Positions 38,345 through 49,313 of a stretch of DNA of 64,000 nt are shown here, in pieces. Position numbers and translations under genes: made by a program. Positions within the stretch are counted from its first letter, which is position 1. Each line of letters begins with the position of its first letter. The notes beneath the pieces were generated by a model that saw only the letters and a list, made by a program, of their open reading frames with translations, ran no database searches and was not told where the DNA came from. This stretch comes from Anisus vortex (taxonomy: Eukaryota; Mollusca; Gastropoda; Planorbidae), in NCBI GenBank assembly GCA_949126835.1, contig OX421501.1:1923554-1987553 (forward strand), given 5' to 3'.

Positions 38345-38580
38345 GATGAACTGCGCTGTGGCTGTCAGTAGCTCCAGTCCACCACCATACAGTTTGTCAT
38401 TGAAGGCAGTTTGCTAGAGCCATATGGCTGACCTGGTAGATTAGTACAGTGAGTGAGGGGAGGGGGGTCAGGTCTGAAGGACATGTTCCACATTTTCGGG
38501 AGCTTTTCCACATGGGCACATTTCTCTTGTTCCAAATTTGTAGTTAGCGGAACATGTGTTCTTTTATCCTGTTATGACCT
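38345..38580 (-). pseudogene. LINE ORF2 C-terminal relic
   Basis: The minus strand reads APENVEHVLQT, then with interruptions NDKLYGGGLELLTATAQFI. This is the end of a non-LTR ORF2 of the type with a CPCG...PENVEH region. It lies in the intron between exons 15 and 16. Confidence 0.65.
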
Positions 38581-38798
38581 GTCCTTAGTCTAAAAACGAT
38601 GTGTTAATACAACAATAGTGTGTCATTTCTTCATTTCGTTAGCATAAAAAAAAAACATTCATATTGAAAGTTACTAAGCATTAATAGTTACCTTTTAATA
38701 TATTATTATAAGAGTGTATGATTATTATAAAAGCATTAATAGTTAACTATAACATATAGTGTAAAAAGTCTGCCCAGAATGATAATTGAAAAACTTAC

Positions 38799-38906
38799 TA
38801 TAAGCACAGTCATATCCAAACCAGCCAGTGTTGCAATTCTCAAAGTCCTTACATTGGTCTGATGGATTTCTACATTTGTCTCCAGAACAATGACACGTCT
38901 TGGTTT
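38799..38906 (-). CDS. Exon 15: EGF-like module, possibly with signal-peptide tail
   Basis: 108 bp, phase 1-1, using acceptor GTCAAG|AAACC and donor TTATA|GTAAGT. Reads ETKTCHCSGDKCRN then CKDFENCNTGWFGYDC. If the better pyrimidine-rich acceptor CTGCTAG|TTGGTC (start 38936) is used, the exon gains VGLSSLMAGQ in the same frame, which looks like the second half of a cleaved signal peptide. In that case a second gene would start here, with its first exon upstream. No convincing first exon was found between 38940 and 39684. Confidence 0.7.
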
Positions 38907-39684
38907 CTTGACCGGCCATTAGACTAGATAGACCAACTAGCAGAATAGATGTTCATGAATGAGTATGTTATTTTGAAAGCATAAACAAGTATGTATTTGT
39001 GTTCAAAGTTGAATCAACAAAAATACATAGTTTAGTCACACATTGGACAGACAAACTTTATTGTAGATTTGACACACATGACTGTACAACTGACTGACAA
39101 TACTATTTGCATTTCCAAGGCTTAAGCTAGGTCATGTAACTGATTAAATTGTGTTTCATTTTATCAATAATAAACAGCATATAAAAATTTAGATTTGAGG
39201 ACACTGCAATACCTGTAATTCGCAATGCCTGCAATAACACTATAATCTAAACTAGACAATCATTTATACTCCTACATCATACTGTTATTCATATTTTACT
39301 TTATCAAGTTTTAAATTATGAATTTTTTTATATTTCAGACCAAATTTTGGCTTTCTTGGTTATACAACCTGGTGTCACCTGGCCAAGTACATGCTCTTAT
39401 TTCCCTAAGGTTAATTTAATAATCCCAAATAAGAGAATCCATACCCTCCTTCATCGTGTTTGGTAAAAACTTAAAATTTGGATGCCGGTTTGGATAATAG
39501 TGAAAAGAAAAAAAGTATCTCTTTGTTTGACTTTCTATTAATATCAACAAAGATGCCCAAAAAAAATACATAAGCTATATCGACATTGTAATGGATGGTG
39601 TTAGCGCTTTTTATGAGCCATCAAAGTTTTATTAACACACACAAAAACTACAATAGTATTGTTGTAGTGTTATAATTATCTCAC

Positions 39685-39783
39685 GTTGGAGGCATTGTGG
39701 ACCAAAAAATCCTGTTTGACACCCAAATGTGCAAACGCCATCTATATTACAGCTTCCATCCTCAGCACAGTAAGGACTACAGT
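39685..39783 (-). CDS. Exon 14: EGF-like module
   Basis: 99 bp, phase 1-1, acceptor CCTACAG|ACTGTAG, donor TCCAAC|GTGAGA. Reads DCSPYCAEDGSCNIDGVC then TFGCQTGFFGPQC. Corresponds to exons 5 and 6 in the first block. Confidence 0.82.
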
Positions 39784-40139
39784 CTGTAGGGAAAATAAAC
39801 ATTAATAACTTGTCAACTAGAAAATTATCCGTTTACATATTTCAGTTACCTTGATATTATCCTTAGAAAATGTGTTATGTTAAATATGTTAGATGTATGA
39901 CAAAATTATATTATGGTAATTCTTCCATTCTGCAATTAGCCTTGTTGTTTCTTTTAAAAATTTAACTAGTGGGTTACATGGAAAGTTCATTCAATTCAAT
40001 TGATGTATTTATGGGAAAATTGTTAATCCTTTACACATTTTAGGTTACACCCTACATGACATTAAGTGCATTCGGCTTGTTTTGTCAACAAAGTCTAAAC
40101 AATGATAGAAATAAAAATGCATAACAAATTAATGTTTAC

Positions 40140-40238
40140 CCTTCGTGCAATCTATTCCATACTTTTTTTTCACACAGCCATTTATGCAGTTGCCATCATC
40201 ACCACAAACTTTGGCAGGGTCACAGAATGGCTTGCAGC
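40140..40238 (-). CDS. Exon 13: EGF-like module
   Basis: 99 bp, phase 1-1, acceptor CTTTAG|GCTGC, donor CGAAGG|GTAAAC. Reads GCKPFCDPAKVCGDDGNC then INGCVKKKYGIDC. Near-identical paralogue of exon 4. Confidence 0.85.
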
Positions 40239-40679
40239 CTAAAGTATAATTAAATAGTGAACTAACAGAATTGTTATTCTCATTGTTGCTGTTTAGAATA
40301 CAGAAATATATTACAGCAACACAAGTTTATGCAAAGCATCACACTCTTTATAGTTTCCAGTTGGTACCTTAGAAACAACGGATTGATACTGTAAGAGATT
40401 AGTTATCATATGTTCCTTTATAGATTGTAGTAAGTTGCGCATGATATATTGAATAAACAATTTTCTACTATGTAATAAAAGAAATTATCCAAGAGTTTCC
40501 TATCAAGGAAGAAACAAACGCAAGTATAACATTTGAAGGTGTCCCAGAATAAAATTGTAATAATTATAAGAAATCTATGAAAAATAAAAAATTTAAATAT
40601 TTCAACAAGAACATAAAAGAAAAATAATCGAGATATGAATATTCCTTTCATGATTATTTCTATCTTATCTTATATATTA

Positions 40680-40960
40680 CGGACTCTCCATCTATAAAGA
40701 AGATTATTGCATCCTACGATCATCCGTGGTCCGAGTCTAGTCTTACATCTTTATTAATGTTGTAAATGATGTTAAGTTACTGGTTTTCCTTATTTGTACA
40801 GGCAACCTATTCCATGCCCGAATGCAACGCATTAGTTCTCGCATAAAAATATTTTTATCCTTATGTTTATCTGAGCATTGCAACAGGTTATTATTGGGTG
40901 GTATTTCTAAATTAGAGTTTTATGTCCAATGTCTAAGGTCTCTCTTTAAAAAAATTAATC
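40680..40960 (-). mobile_element. LINE fragment, ORF2 C-terminus (copy 2 of 3)
   Basis: Shares AAGAAGATTATTGC, ATCCGTGGTC, GATGATGTTAAG and TTCTCGCATAA with the copy at 25430, and CCTTATGTTTATCTGAGCATTG with the copy at 53600. Confidence 0.65.
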
Positions 40961-41024
40961 TATTATTATTACTTATTCATATGCCCTAAAAGAAATAATT
41001 AATGAACATATCTTTATGTCTTAC

Positions 41025-41147
41025 ATCTTCGCCCAACCAAACCATCTTTGCAACCGAAACAGATCCCTTTACTGGTGCATCTAGACTCGTTACAGCTTTT
41101 ACTGCAAGAAGAATTACAGTCATGGCCAAAGGTTCCGTGTGCACAAT
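41025..41147 (-). CDS. Exon 12: EGF-like module
   Basis: 123 bp, phase 1-1, acceptor TCGACAG|ATTGTG, donor GAAGAT|GTAAGA. Reads DCAHGTFGHDCNSSCSKSC, then CTSKGICFGCKDGLVG. Paralogue of exon 3. Confidence 0.82.
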
Positions 41148-41437
41148 CTGTCGAGTCATACAAATGTTAATTAACATATTTGTCTGGTATTTGATTAAAA
41201 AATGTAAATAATAGGTCCCCTATATATTCAATTTGATCAAATATTATTAAGAGTTAATTAGTGGGGATATTGTGTAACAGTTTAACACAAGTCTGATAAA
41301 AGTTACCTATCCTATTCTTGTTGTCCCCGCCTTGACTTTTTCATGCAAGATCACCTCTTCCCACTTCTGTATCCATGGAACTCAACAACACTGACGAAGA
41401 GTGGATACCACCGATACGCGTGCATCAAGAGTACACC

Positions 41438-41520
41438 GGGGGGGGGGGGATAACGCCTTATCGCGTTCCGCTAGGTGGCTAGTTTCAGACAGGACTTTTG
41501 TGTGACCCCCCCCCCCCCCC
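41438..41520. repeat. Poly-G (12) and poly-C (15) tracts about 56 bp apart
   Basis: G12 at 41438-41449 and C15 at 41506-41520 could pair as a hairpin. They sit in a GC-rich patch that ends near 41617 in GCTACGCCACTG, a terminus-like word of some DNA transposons. Confidence 0.8.
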
Positions 41521-41842
41521 ATTGACCCTTAAACAGGCCTCCTCCCCCCTCCCCATACATCAATCTAATTGCTAGATTCCGTCACCCAACTTTGTTGCAT
41601 TTCTTGCTACGCCACTGCAAAAAGAGTGTGTTTATGAAACAAACGAAAATATCACATTAAATGTCAATCAGATACTCAAATGCAATGTATTCTGGTCCTG
41701 AGTTTATACAAAATCTAATGGGACCTTATGCAATTCTTTTCAGACAAAAATTATTAAAAAAACAAAACAATGTATAAGTATATGTTAAAAAAAGATATTA
41801 AAAATATAATAATATGTATTTAATTTATATATCAAATATTAC

Positions 41843-42034
41843 CGCCAATAAGTTCAATTTCACATAAGCCAAACGGATGATAATAAATGATGGCCAGCTT
41901 AACTACAGTTTTCACATCATCCTTTATGTATTTTTTGACTGATTGACTGTACACGTGAAACAGTTGTACAATTTTAGGGTCGGCGTCACGAACCATGAAT
42001 GCAGCGTCAATTTTAAATGGTGCATTAGCTCGGC
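41843..42034 (-). CDS. Exon 11: A-type domain, second half
   Basis: 192 bp, phase 1-1, acceptor TTTATAG|GCCGAG, donor TTGGCG|GTAATA. Reads RANAPFKIDAAFMVRDADP and ends FGLCEIELIGG. The intron between exons 10 and 11 holds the 54-bp and 17-bp minisatellites. Confidence 0.76.
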
Positions 42035-42659
42035 CTATAAAAATGGAAGAGTTAGTAATAACTTGTTAAGTGTCTCATTTTTACTTCCAACATAAAGTTG
42101 CAATTTGCCCAAAGTAAAGAAACTTGTTGTGACGTCTAAGAGTATAGGGTAAATGGTTGTCTTTTATATATATATATTTATATATATGTTTTCCTTCCTT
42201 GTTTTATAAAACACGATTTGAAATGTGATATTCCACTCTGCTGCGCAGTGTACAGTTCTACATGTCAAGACATAATGCAATGAACTTCTTATAGTAGCAC
42301 TTGAGTTTTATATTTATTGGATAATTGCAGGATTTTAAATGTACATCATACAACTCTGTAAGATTAAATTTTACAGAAATTATAATGAATATAAACTATT
42401 ATTGTCTCAATGATTCATATAATGCAATTGTATTTATATTTATCTCTATATTTTAAATCAATATATTGTGATATAGTGTTATAATGCACAGCGTCGTCTA
42501 TATTTCTGCCATCAACTGCTTAAGTGTGCTAGCAAAATGTAAAAGAATAAACACATTTTCTGATAGTAAAATTTGTTCTCATAGTAAAAATATGTTCAGG
42601 TACTATAATCTGTTCTTATAGTCAAATCTGTTCTTATAGCATTTTTTTTTCTGTCAGTA

Positions 42660-43360
42660 TAATCTGTTCTTATAGTATAAAATATGTTCAGGTACTGTAC
42701 TTTAATATGTTCTTATAGTCAAATCTGTTCTTATAGCATAATTTGTTCTGTCAGTGTAATCTGTTCTTATAGTCAAATCTATTCTTATAGCATAATTGGT
42801 TCTGTCAGTATAATCTGTTGTTATAGTCAAATCTGTTCTTATAGCATAATTTGGACTGACAATATAATCTGTTCTTATAGTTATAGTCAAATCTGTTCTT
42901 ATAGTATAATTTGGTCTGACAATATAATCTGTTCTTATAGTCAAATCTGTTCTTATAGCATAATTTGGTCTGACAATATAATCTGTTCTTATAGTCAAAT
43001 CTGTTCTTATAGCATAATTTGGTCTGACAATATAATCTGTTCTTATAGTCAAATCTGTTCTTATAGCATAATTTGGTCTGACAATATAATCTGTTCTTAT
43101 AGTCAAATCTGTTCTTATAGCATAATTTGGTCTGACAATATAATCTGTTCTTATAGTCAAATCTGTTCTTATAGCATTATTTGGTCTGACAATATAATCT
43201 GTTCTTATAGTCAAATCTGTTCTTATAGTATAATTTGGTCTGACAATATAATCTGTTCTTATAGTCAAATCTGTTCTTATAGCATAATTTGGTCTGATAA
43301 TATAATCTGTTCTTATAGTTATAGTCAAATCTGTTCTTATATCATAATTTTGTCTGACCT
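42660..43360 (+). repeat. 54-bp minisatellite, about 9 full units plus degenerate ones
   Basis: The unit contains TCTGTTCTTATAGTCAAATC, TGTTCTTATAGCATAATTTG and GTCTGACAATATAA, with an inner repeated word TCTGTTCTTATAG. 54 bp is 18 codons, so both strands stay open over more than 230 codons. Located in the intron between exons 10 and 11. Confidence 0.92.
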
Positions 43361-43364
43361 TGGT

Positions 43365-43799
43365 CCAAGGTTGGCAATGCAAGGGCGGGAGTGGGAGATA
43401 AGAAGCCACTCCTCTAGAAATGCTCTAAAAGGCCCGCGTCTCATAATGCCTCTGTCAACTAAAGTCCAACTCCTGGCCTTCACGTGTGGCTTAATTCTCT
43501 AAGCCCGGCGGACCATGTTGCTACTAACAGGAGAAGGGGCGAAGGCGATTCACTGGCGCCCTAAAACCAGTCGCTTCGGGTAGATGAGGCTCGTTAACCT
43601 TTGTTGGTAGTTCATCTAGAAGGCAACTCTGACTCCAAACCTCCGCTGCCTTGCGGCTACACCCGTTACCCGGGAAGGCTTAGGGAGTAAACCCCGACAG
43701 AAAATCAGGAAACGGCGGTCTGTATATAAAATGCTATCTACATTCCGGCTTCTCCTGCGGCGTCACTGGCGCCAAGCTGCATCGACGCAAGTCGCTCCC
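43365..43799. repeat. GC-rich dispersed sequence, unclassified
   Basis: Much higher GC than its flanks, with words such as CCAAGGTTGGCAATGCAAGG, CACTGGCGCCCTAAAACCAG and GTTACCCGGGAAGGCTTAGG. Probably the 5' region of a retroelement, but I could not identify it. Confidence 0.4.
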
Positions 43800-44365
43800 T
43801 TGTCATTTAAGCCCGATTGTCAATTAATCCTGATTGTCATTTAAGCCCCATTGTCATTTAATCCCTGATTGTCATTTAAGCCTGATTTGTAATTTAAGCC
43901 TGAGTGTCATTGAATCCTGATTTGTCATTGAATCATTATTTGCCATTTATGCCTAATTGGTTATTTAAGCCCAATTGTAATTTAAGCCTGATTTGTCATT
44001 AAAGCACGTTTATAATTTAAGCCAGTTTGTCATTTAAGCCTGATTATTCAAGCCTGTTTGTCATTTAATCCTGATTGGTCATTTAAGCCTGATTTGTCAC
44101 TTAAGCCTGTTTGTGATTTAAACGTGTTTGTCATTTAAGCCTGATTTGTCATTTAAGCCTGTTTGTGATTTAAACTTGTTTGTCATTTAAGCCTGATTTG
44201 TCATTTAAGCCTGTTTCTGATTTAAACTTGTTTGTCATTTAAGTCTGATTGGTCATTTAAGCGTGATTGGTCAATTAACCCTGATTGGTCATTTAAGCCT
44301 GATTTGTCATTTAAGCCTGTTTGTGATTTAAACTTGTTTGTCATTTAAGCCTGATTTGTCCTTAA
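43800..44365 (+). repeat. 17-18-bp minisatellite
   Basis: Copies of GTCATTTAAGCCTGATT with variants (TTTGTGATTTAAAC, TGGTCATTTAAGC). About 30 units, in the intron between exons 10 and 11 and ending next to exon 10. Confidence 0.9.
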
Positions 44366-44420
44366 AGATTTTTAAAATCTATTTTGTGTGTGTGTTTCTC
44401 TTTCGTTGCGAGGACCTTAC

Positions 44421-44633
44421 CGGAATTCCAAAATATTTGTGCAAAATTTAACATTGCTGGTGCTTTCAGATCTAGAGCGATATATTTAGTTGCTATAAAA
44501 CTGTGTGGGAGATAGCATGAACCTTTGACGTATCGTCTGTCCCCATCAATGAGCCCTTCCATGTCATAGAAGGAATCATAGCTCACGTTTCCGTGGGCCA
44601 TTCGAAGACCGGCTTTAAGAATCATATTTCGCC
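44421..44633 (-). CDS. Exon 10: A-type galactose-binding-like domain, first half
   Basis: 213 bp, phase 1-1, acceptor ATCACAG|GGCGAAAT, donor AATTCCG|GTAAGG. Reads GRNMILKAGLRM, then GLIDGDRRYVKGSCYLP and YIALDLKAPAML. The DG...C and ALDL elements are those of fucolectin / F5-8 type C-like folds. Confidence 0.76.
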
Positions 44634-45009
44634 CTGTGATTCAAAAAGGTTGACATTTTGATTTTTTTTTAAATATAGAAATACAATATTAAACATTTTA
44701 GTATTAAAAAAAAAAAAAAGAAGCAAAATGTATTTTTATAAAGTAAAAAATGTGTTTACAAATTAAATATGTCACAGTCCTAAGTGCATGCTCAGTGCGC
44801 TCTTGGTGTGACTTGCAATGGCAGATGTATTAGCCAAAGAGAAAGGCCTTTAAGTTCTATTTAAAAGATTCTCTTGTCCCAGAATATTTCATACCGCCAA
44901 GATAATATTTTGTTAATAAAGGATGCTGGAAAGATAAAATTAATCTCTATCCAGAGCTACATAATTTTTGTCTGCAATATTCTAATGCTTTTAAGTATGT
45001 GAGAAATGA

Positions 45010-45011
<2 letters not shown>

Positions 45012-45083
<72 letters not shown>
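45012..45083. repeat. (TA)n microsatellite
   Basis: About 70 bp of alternating TA. The Ile-Tyr frames on both strands come from it. Confidence 0.97.
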
Positions 45084-45087
<4 letters not shown>

Positions 45088-45544
45088 TTAAATGGCTGGT
45101 ACAGGTGTGTAGGATGGAGGATGGCAGAATCTCCAAAGACATCCCATTCTCGGAACTTGCAACAGGTAAAAAAAAGATCACAGGCCGGCTCCACTCCAAA
45201 TCAAATATGTCTGCAAGAGAGACCTGAGCCATGGACACAAAAGCTGGGAGGAACTTGTCCAGCTGGAAACAAGCTTTGACCTCTGGGCTGAAAGCAGGAG
45301 AAAGAAACCTGCAACAGCTCGATGACGTCGAGAAGTGCACCAGAAGGAAGGGGAAGGGTAGACCAGCCAAAGACTAACAGAGTCTGTCACTCACGTGTGG
45401 GCTTGTACAGCTACAGCATAAGCTGCAAGGCTCGGAGCGAACACTCGCCAAAGGCACATTAAATTCCGTCATCTCGCTAGACTAATACATGCCAACAATA
45501 TATATAGGCTATATATTATGTATAAGTGAAGTAAGTCAAGTACC

Positions 45545-45803
45545 CGTCAGACCAAATTGATCCATAGGACCAGTGAAGCGGCGTTCACCAGTATCCGTGG
45601 CCACGGCATACTAGGTGATTGTGTGGCCTGAACTATGCACAGCCGTCTTTACTTTACCCCAACTAAGTTCAGGTATCCATCAGAGTTGAATAGAGTCAGG
45701 GACACTCTCAAATCCTGGGAAAATATCCTAGCCTGCACCAGGATTCGAACCCAGGACCCTTAGATCGCCAGTCGAACGCGCTGCCGCGTGGCTGCTGTGT
45801 GCC
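45545..45803 (-). mobile_element. tRNA-derived SINE
   Basis: Full-looking minus-strand copy: head GATTCGAACCCAGGACCC and CGCCAGTCGAACGCGCTGCC, body GGCGTTCACCAGTATCCGTG and CAACTAAGTTCAGGTATCC. It ends next to a short TA run. Confidence 0.82.
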
Positions 45804-45886
45804 TATATATATATATATATATATAAATAGTAAAAAAAATATATTTAAATATATAACTTTATTATAAATCATAATATCATTCTTAC

Positions 45887-46072
45887 CCTCAGTCACATAA
45901 ACATGACATAATCTGTTTCCATCAATTCCTCTTATAATTAATTCCTGACTCAATATCAATCTACCACAGTAATACTCTAAGATTGTGGTCTCCAAGAGGA
46001 GCAAATGTCCATTACAAGATTCTTCATCGGCCTGATCTTCCCTAAACACAACACTGATATTCCTGTATTTGC
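45887..46072 (-). CDS. Exon 9: B-type domain, second half
   Basis: 186 bp, phase 1-1, acceptor TCTTAAG|GCAAAT, donor TGAGG|GTAAGA. Reads KYRNISVVFREDQADEESC, then ends DGNRLCHVYVTEG, comparable to SLCSMSVSGG of exon 17. Confidence 0.7.
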
Positions 46073-46574
46073 CTTAAGAAAATAGAACAAAAAAAAAAAT
46101 ATGTGATAAACTTTAGCAACAATAAACCATGAACAAAAAGATTTTAAAAAATAATATGTTTATTTATTTACAATAAGTATAAATTAATACAGTAGGCTAT
46201 ACCAACATTCATTTGCCCAGGATATAAAAAGAAGTACTTTCCGGTACTTCTTAAAAAAAAAAAAAAAAAAAAAAAATGAATAATCATTTATAATGTAGAC
46301 CTAGAATTGTTTTACTATGAATGCAAGTAGACGAAATAATAACAGACTGACATCTGTAGTAATGTAACATAACAGTGAATAACAGACTTTCTTCTGGAGT
46401 AATGTAACATAATATAACGCAACCAGAAAACCTAATTACTTAACATGATTTTAAGAAATTATCAAAATTTAAGACTGGGCACAAACCACACAGATCTATA
46501 AGCTTATCAATATTATGTATTAAAGGAGATTCTGTAACATGTAAGATAAGATAATGTACACCCCAAAATATTAA

Positions 46575-46655
46575 TTAACCCTTACAGTCCCGGGCGCGTA
46601 TATAGCGGAACTGAAGGCAGCATAGATAGAAGTAAGTCGGTACGGGAAGGGTTAA
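46575..46655. mobile_element. piggyBac-like MITE
   Basis: 81 bp bounded by TTAACCCTT and AAGGGTTAA, with further pairing TCCCGGGC/GTACGGGA. The TTAA ends and CCCTT-type termini fit piggyBac. No coding content. Confidence 0.68.
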
Positions 46656-46739
46656 AAAACTAAAAGACTTGAATATCAGTGTATTTTAGATTTCACATCA
46701 GTACTGAAGAGGACAATAATATGATGGACCGTTAAAACT

Positions 46740-47015
46740 ATTTTTAGAGTTTATCTGTTCTTTTTTTCCTGTGCGCAACCAATAAGGCTGTCTTACGCTC
46801 CTACGATTGCATTAAAGGTTTCCCCTGTATACAACTTTCGATTTTAATCTTAATTTTTCATTGAGAAAATAATAACAAATTACTAAGTTGGAAGTCTAGA
46901 GGACTTAGTGCGATCTGAAATTCCGAAACTAAGTGTTTCCAGTTATCAAATAGCAGAAATATCAAAGCAAGTGGTCCATCTTACTATAGTCTTTGGTACT
47001 AACAGTTGATAGTTT
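46740..47015. repeat. Intronic repeat shared with 35421-35690
   Basis: Second copy of the block described at 35421-35690, about 85% similar by eye, starting about 34 bp from exon 8. Confidence 0.85.
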
Positions 47016-47048
47016 TAAATTTAGCTATATGTAGTCAAATAAACCTAC

Positions 47049-47192
47049 TGCTATCCTCAACAATTAGTCTAATCATGTGAATTCTTGTTCTAGTGTAGGG
47101 AATGACCAGGTCTCCATTTATAGCAGCACAGGTGGTTAAATCTTCATCGGTGAGTTCAGGTACGCTATAGTTACTATGTTCGAAAATGTCAG
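47049..47192 (-). CDS. Exon 8: B-type galactose-binding-like domain, first half
   Basis: 144 bp, phase 1-1, acceptor TTGTATAG|CTGAC, donor GATAGCA|GTAGGT. Reads ADIFEHSNYSVPELTDED, then TTCAAINGDLVIPY. The L(T)D...TC pattern is that of the N-terminal half of these domains, as in exon 16. Confidence 0.68.
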
Positions 47193-47280
47193 CTATACAA
47201 AGAGAAATTTTATTTAGACAATCAACTATAGCTCGTAAATGAATGTTCACTTTAATATACTATATTTAAGGGTTACTGTG

Positions 47281-47535
47281 GCAGAGAGACCAAACTGATC
47301 TTAGGGCTGGTGAAGCAGCGTTCACTAGTTTCTGTGGGCACTGTATAGTAGGGGATGTGTAGCTAGCACGATGCCCAGTCGACTTTACTTTAGCCCAACT
47401 AATGTCAGGTACCCATCAGAGCTGGGTAGACTCATGGACACCATCAAGTCCTCGGAAAAAAAATCCTAGCCTCCACCAGGATTTGAACCCAGGACCTTCG
47501 GATAAACAGTCGAATGCGCTGACACTTGGCTAAAA
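47281..47535 (-). mobile_element. tRNA-derived SINE
   Basis: Minus-strand copy: head GGATTTGAACCCAGGACC, body GCAGCGTTCACTAGTTTCTG, TAATGTCAGGTACCCATCAG. Diverged head (GCGCTGACACTTGGC). Confidence 0.78.
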
Positions 47536-47756
47536 AATAAAACAAACTAGTAATATATATTAAAAAGCAAGTTTGTATAGACGGTCCTTTATTTTAAAAT
47601 GACATAGGCCGTAACGGCAAGAATGGTTTTCATTATGGTCATGGGTATAATATATTAAAATAAAAAACTGGGATTTATAAGTAGCATACATTTTTGCATA
47701 AAAAGTATAATTGTAAGTAAAAAAGTTAATTATCCCTTCAGAAAAATTGACCTATA

Positions 47757-47945
47757 CTAGTGGATTGTGTGTCAAATACAATGCCCATCAGATTTTACAC
47801 TACCCCAACTAAATTCAGATATCTATAAATGCTGGGAAAACTCAGTAACACCCTGAAGACCCGCTAAAAAAAAACTTGCCTTTACCAGAATTCGAGCCCA
47901 GTACCTACTGTATGCCAGCCGTGAGCGCTGCCGCTTCAGCATATA
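47757..47945 (-). mobile_element. tRNA-derived SINE, old partial copy
   Basis: Minus strand, body CCCCAACTAAATTCAGATAT and head ATTCGAGCCCAGTACC with GAGCGCTGCCGC. More diverged than the neighbouring copies. Confidence 0.65.
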
Positions 47946-48077
47946 GTTATACTTGCGTTTAAATTAGTCAATTGCTTTACATTATGGAAACAAAATATTA
48001 CTTCTTTTTACACTGAACCAAATGATCTTAAATAAAAGAAAGAAAAAAGAAATGAATCCTGAATGGTGAAAACTTAC

Positions 48078-48182
48078 AGTATTCGCAAAAATATCCAAAG
48101 TATTTATCTTTACATTTGTATCCATTCTGACATGAACCATCACTTAAACACTTAAAGTCAACACAGTTGCAACCAATCGGAT
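48078..48182 (-). CDS. Exon 7: EGF-like module (divergent)
   Basis: 105 bp, phase 1-1, acceptor GTCACAG|ATCCG, donor GAATACT|GTAAGT. Reads DPIGCNCVDFKCLSDGSC then QNGYKCKDKYFGYFC. It holds the same position as exon 15 in the second block. Confidence 0.78.
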
Positions 48183-48426
48183 CTGTGACAAGGAAATGTT
48201 CAGATAAAATTACTATAAGTACTATAAGACAGTTAAATAAAAAAAATGTAGTGTAATGGAGCTGTATCAGCATATTAGTATTAGTATGAAAGTGTGCATT
48301 AGATATTATATACGTTTATAGACTATAGTAAGGTGTGCATGATATTGGACGAACGATGTTGCACTATTGTATGAAAGAAGCTAGAAATTATTGAGAGACT
48401 TGAATGCAACGGGACAAGGAAAGAAT

Positions 48427-48534
48427 TACCGTATATACTCGCGTATAAGTCGCACTTTTTTTACCGAAAATTTCGACAAAATGTAGGGGTGCGACTTATA
48501 CACCGGTGCGACTTATACGCGAGTATATACGGTA
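48427..48534. mobile_element. Palindromic MITE, Tc1/mariner-like
   Basis: Inverted termini TACCGTATATACTCGCGTAT and ATACGCGAGTATATACGGTA pair almost perfectly, extended by AAGTCGCAC/GTGCGACTT. Bounded by TA on each side. The whole element is 108 bp and could fold into one hairpin. A widespread MITE type in animals. Confidence 0.82.
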
Positions 48535-48954
48535 GTTGAAGTTTGAAGCACGACAAAGCAAGTTGGTAGTTGTCTACGACTCAAGGCGTGACCTGTATGA
48601 CTGAGGGATGAATGATTGATCTATTTTCCTGAAAGAACATTGATTAAACAATTGAAGGGCTACGGCGCCTTCGTTGTATTAATCATGCTGTTGTACTTTG
48701 ACGTGGTGCCTGTAGTGTTAGTCCTGTGACATTTAGCTATCTTATACAAAGCATGTTCCGTTTCTTTAAATCAGGTTCTGTCTCTTAATGCAAGATATGT
48801 TTCAATGCTTAGAGAACAAATATTGTATTTGAAACGTAAGTAAATTGTTTTTTGTTTATTTGTCTTTTTTTTTTACAACGTTTCAAAGCTGTGTCGTTTT
48901 ACTAAATCTCTAGAGACGATTTTTTCCCATTTGTATGACATCATGTGGCTGAAG

Positions 48955-49230
48955 GGACAGATCATGAAAGAACAGTCAGGGCAAAACTGACTGTGTGCAG
49001 ATTGAAACCTCTTTTATCGCTTCCCGTGGACCATAAGGCAGCAACAAGGTTTCGTCTAGTCTCCCTATCCTGGGCGAGCCATAAGGCATGACATGACTGT
49101 TTACCCAACCGTTTGTCTCGCCCACCACGCCACAACAGCCAGGGGGGACACCAGAATTTGTTGTGGCATACCACAACCATGTGACAAGTCATTCTTGTTT
49201 TTTTGGGGGCTTCTGGTCCCAAGGTGAGAC
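48955..49230. repeat. GC-richer dispersed sequence, unclassified
   Basis: A compositional island inside the AT-rich intron between exons 6 and 7, with CATAAGGCAGCAACAAGG and GGGCGAGCCATAAGGC. It looks like a retroelement fragment but no family was recognised. Confidence 0.35.
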
Positions 49231-49313
49231 TTAATCATATCACTATTTACATCGTCACCCACATAGAACACAGGGGTGGGGGCGAAAAGCGACTGCAGTC
49301 CAATGCATTAACC

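Noticed and set aside
41002..41211. Plus-strand 69-codon ORF
   Set aside because: Antisense shadow of EGF exon 12.
42684..43502. 272-codon ORF on plus and 235-codon ORF on minus strand
   Set aside because: Explained by the 54-bp unit; no coding signature.
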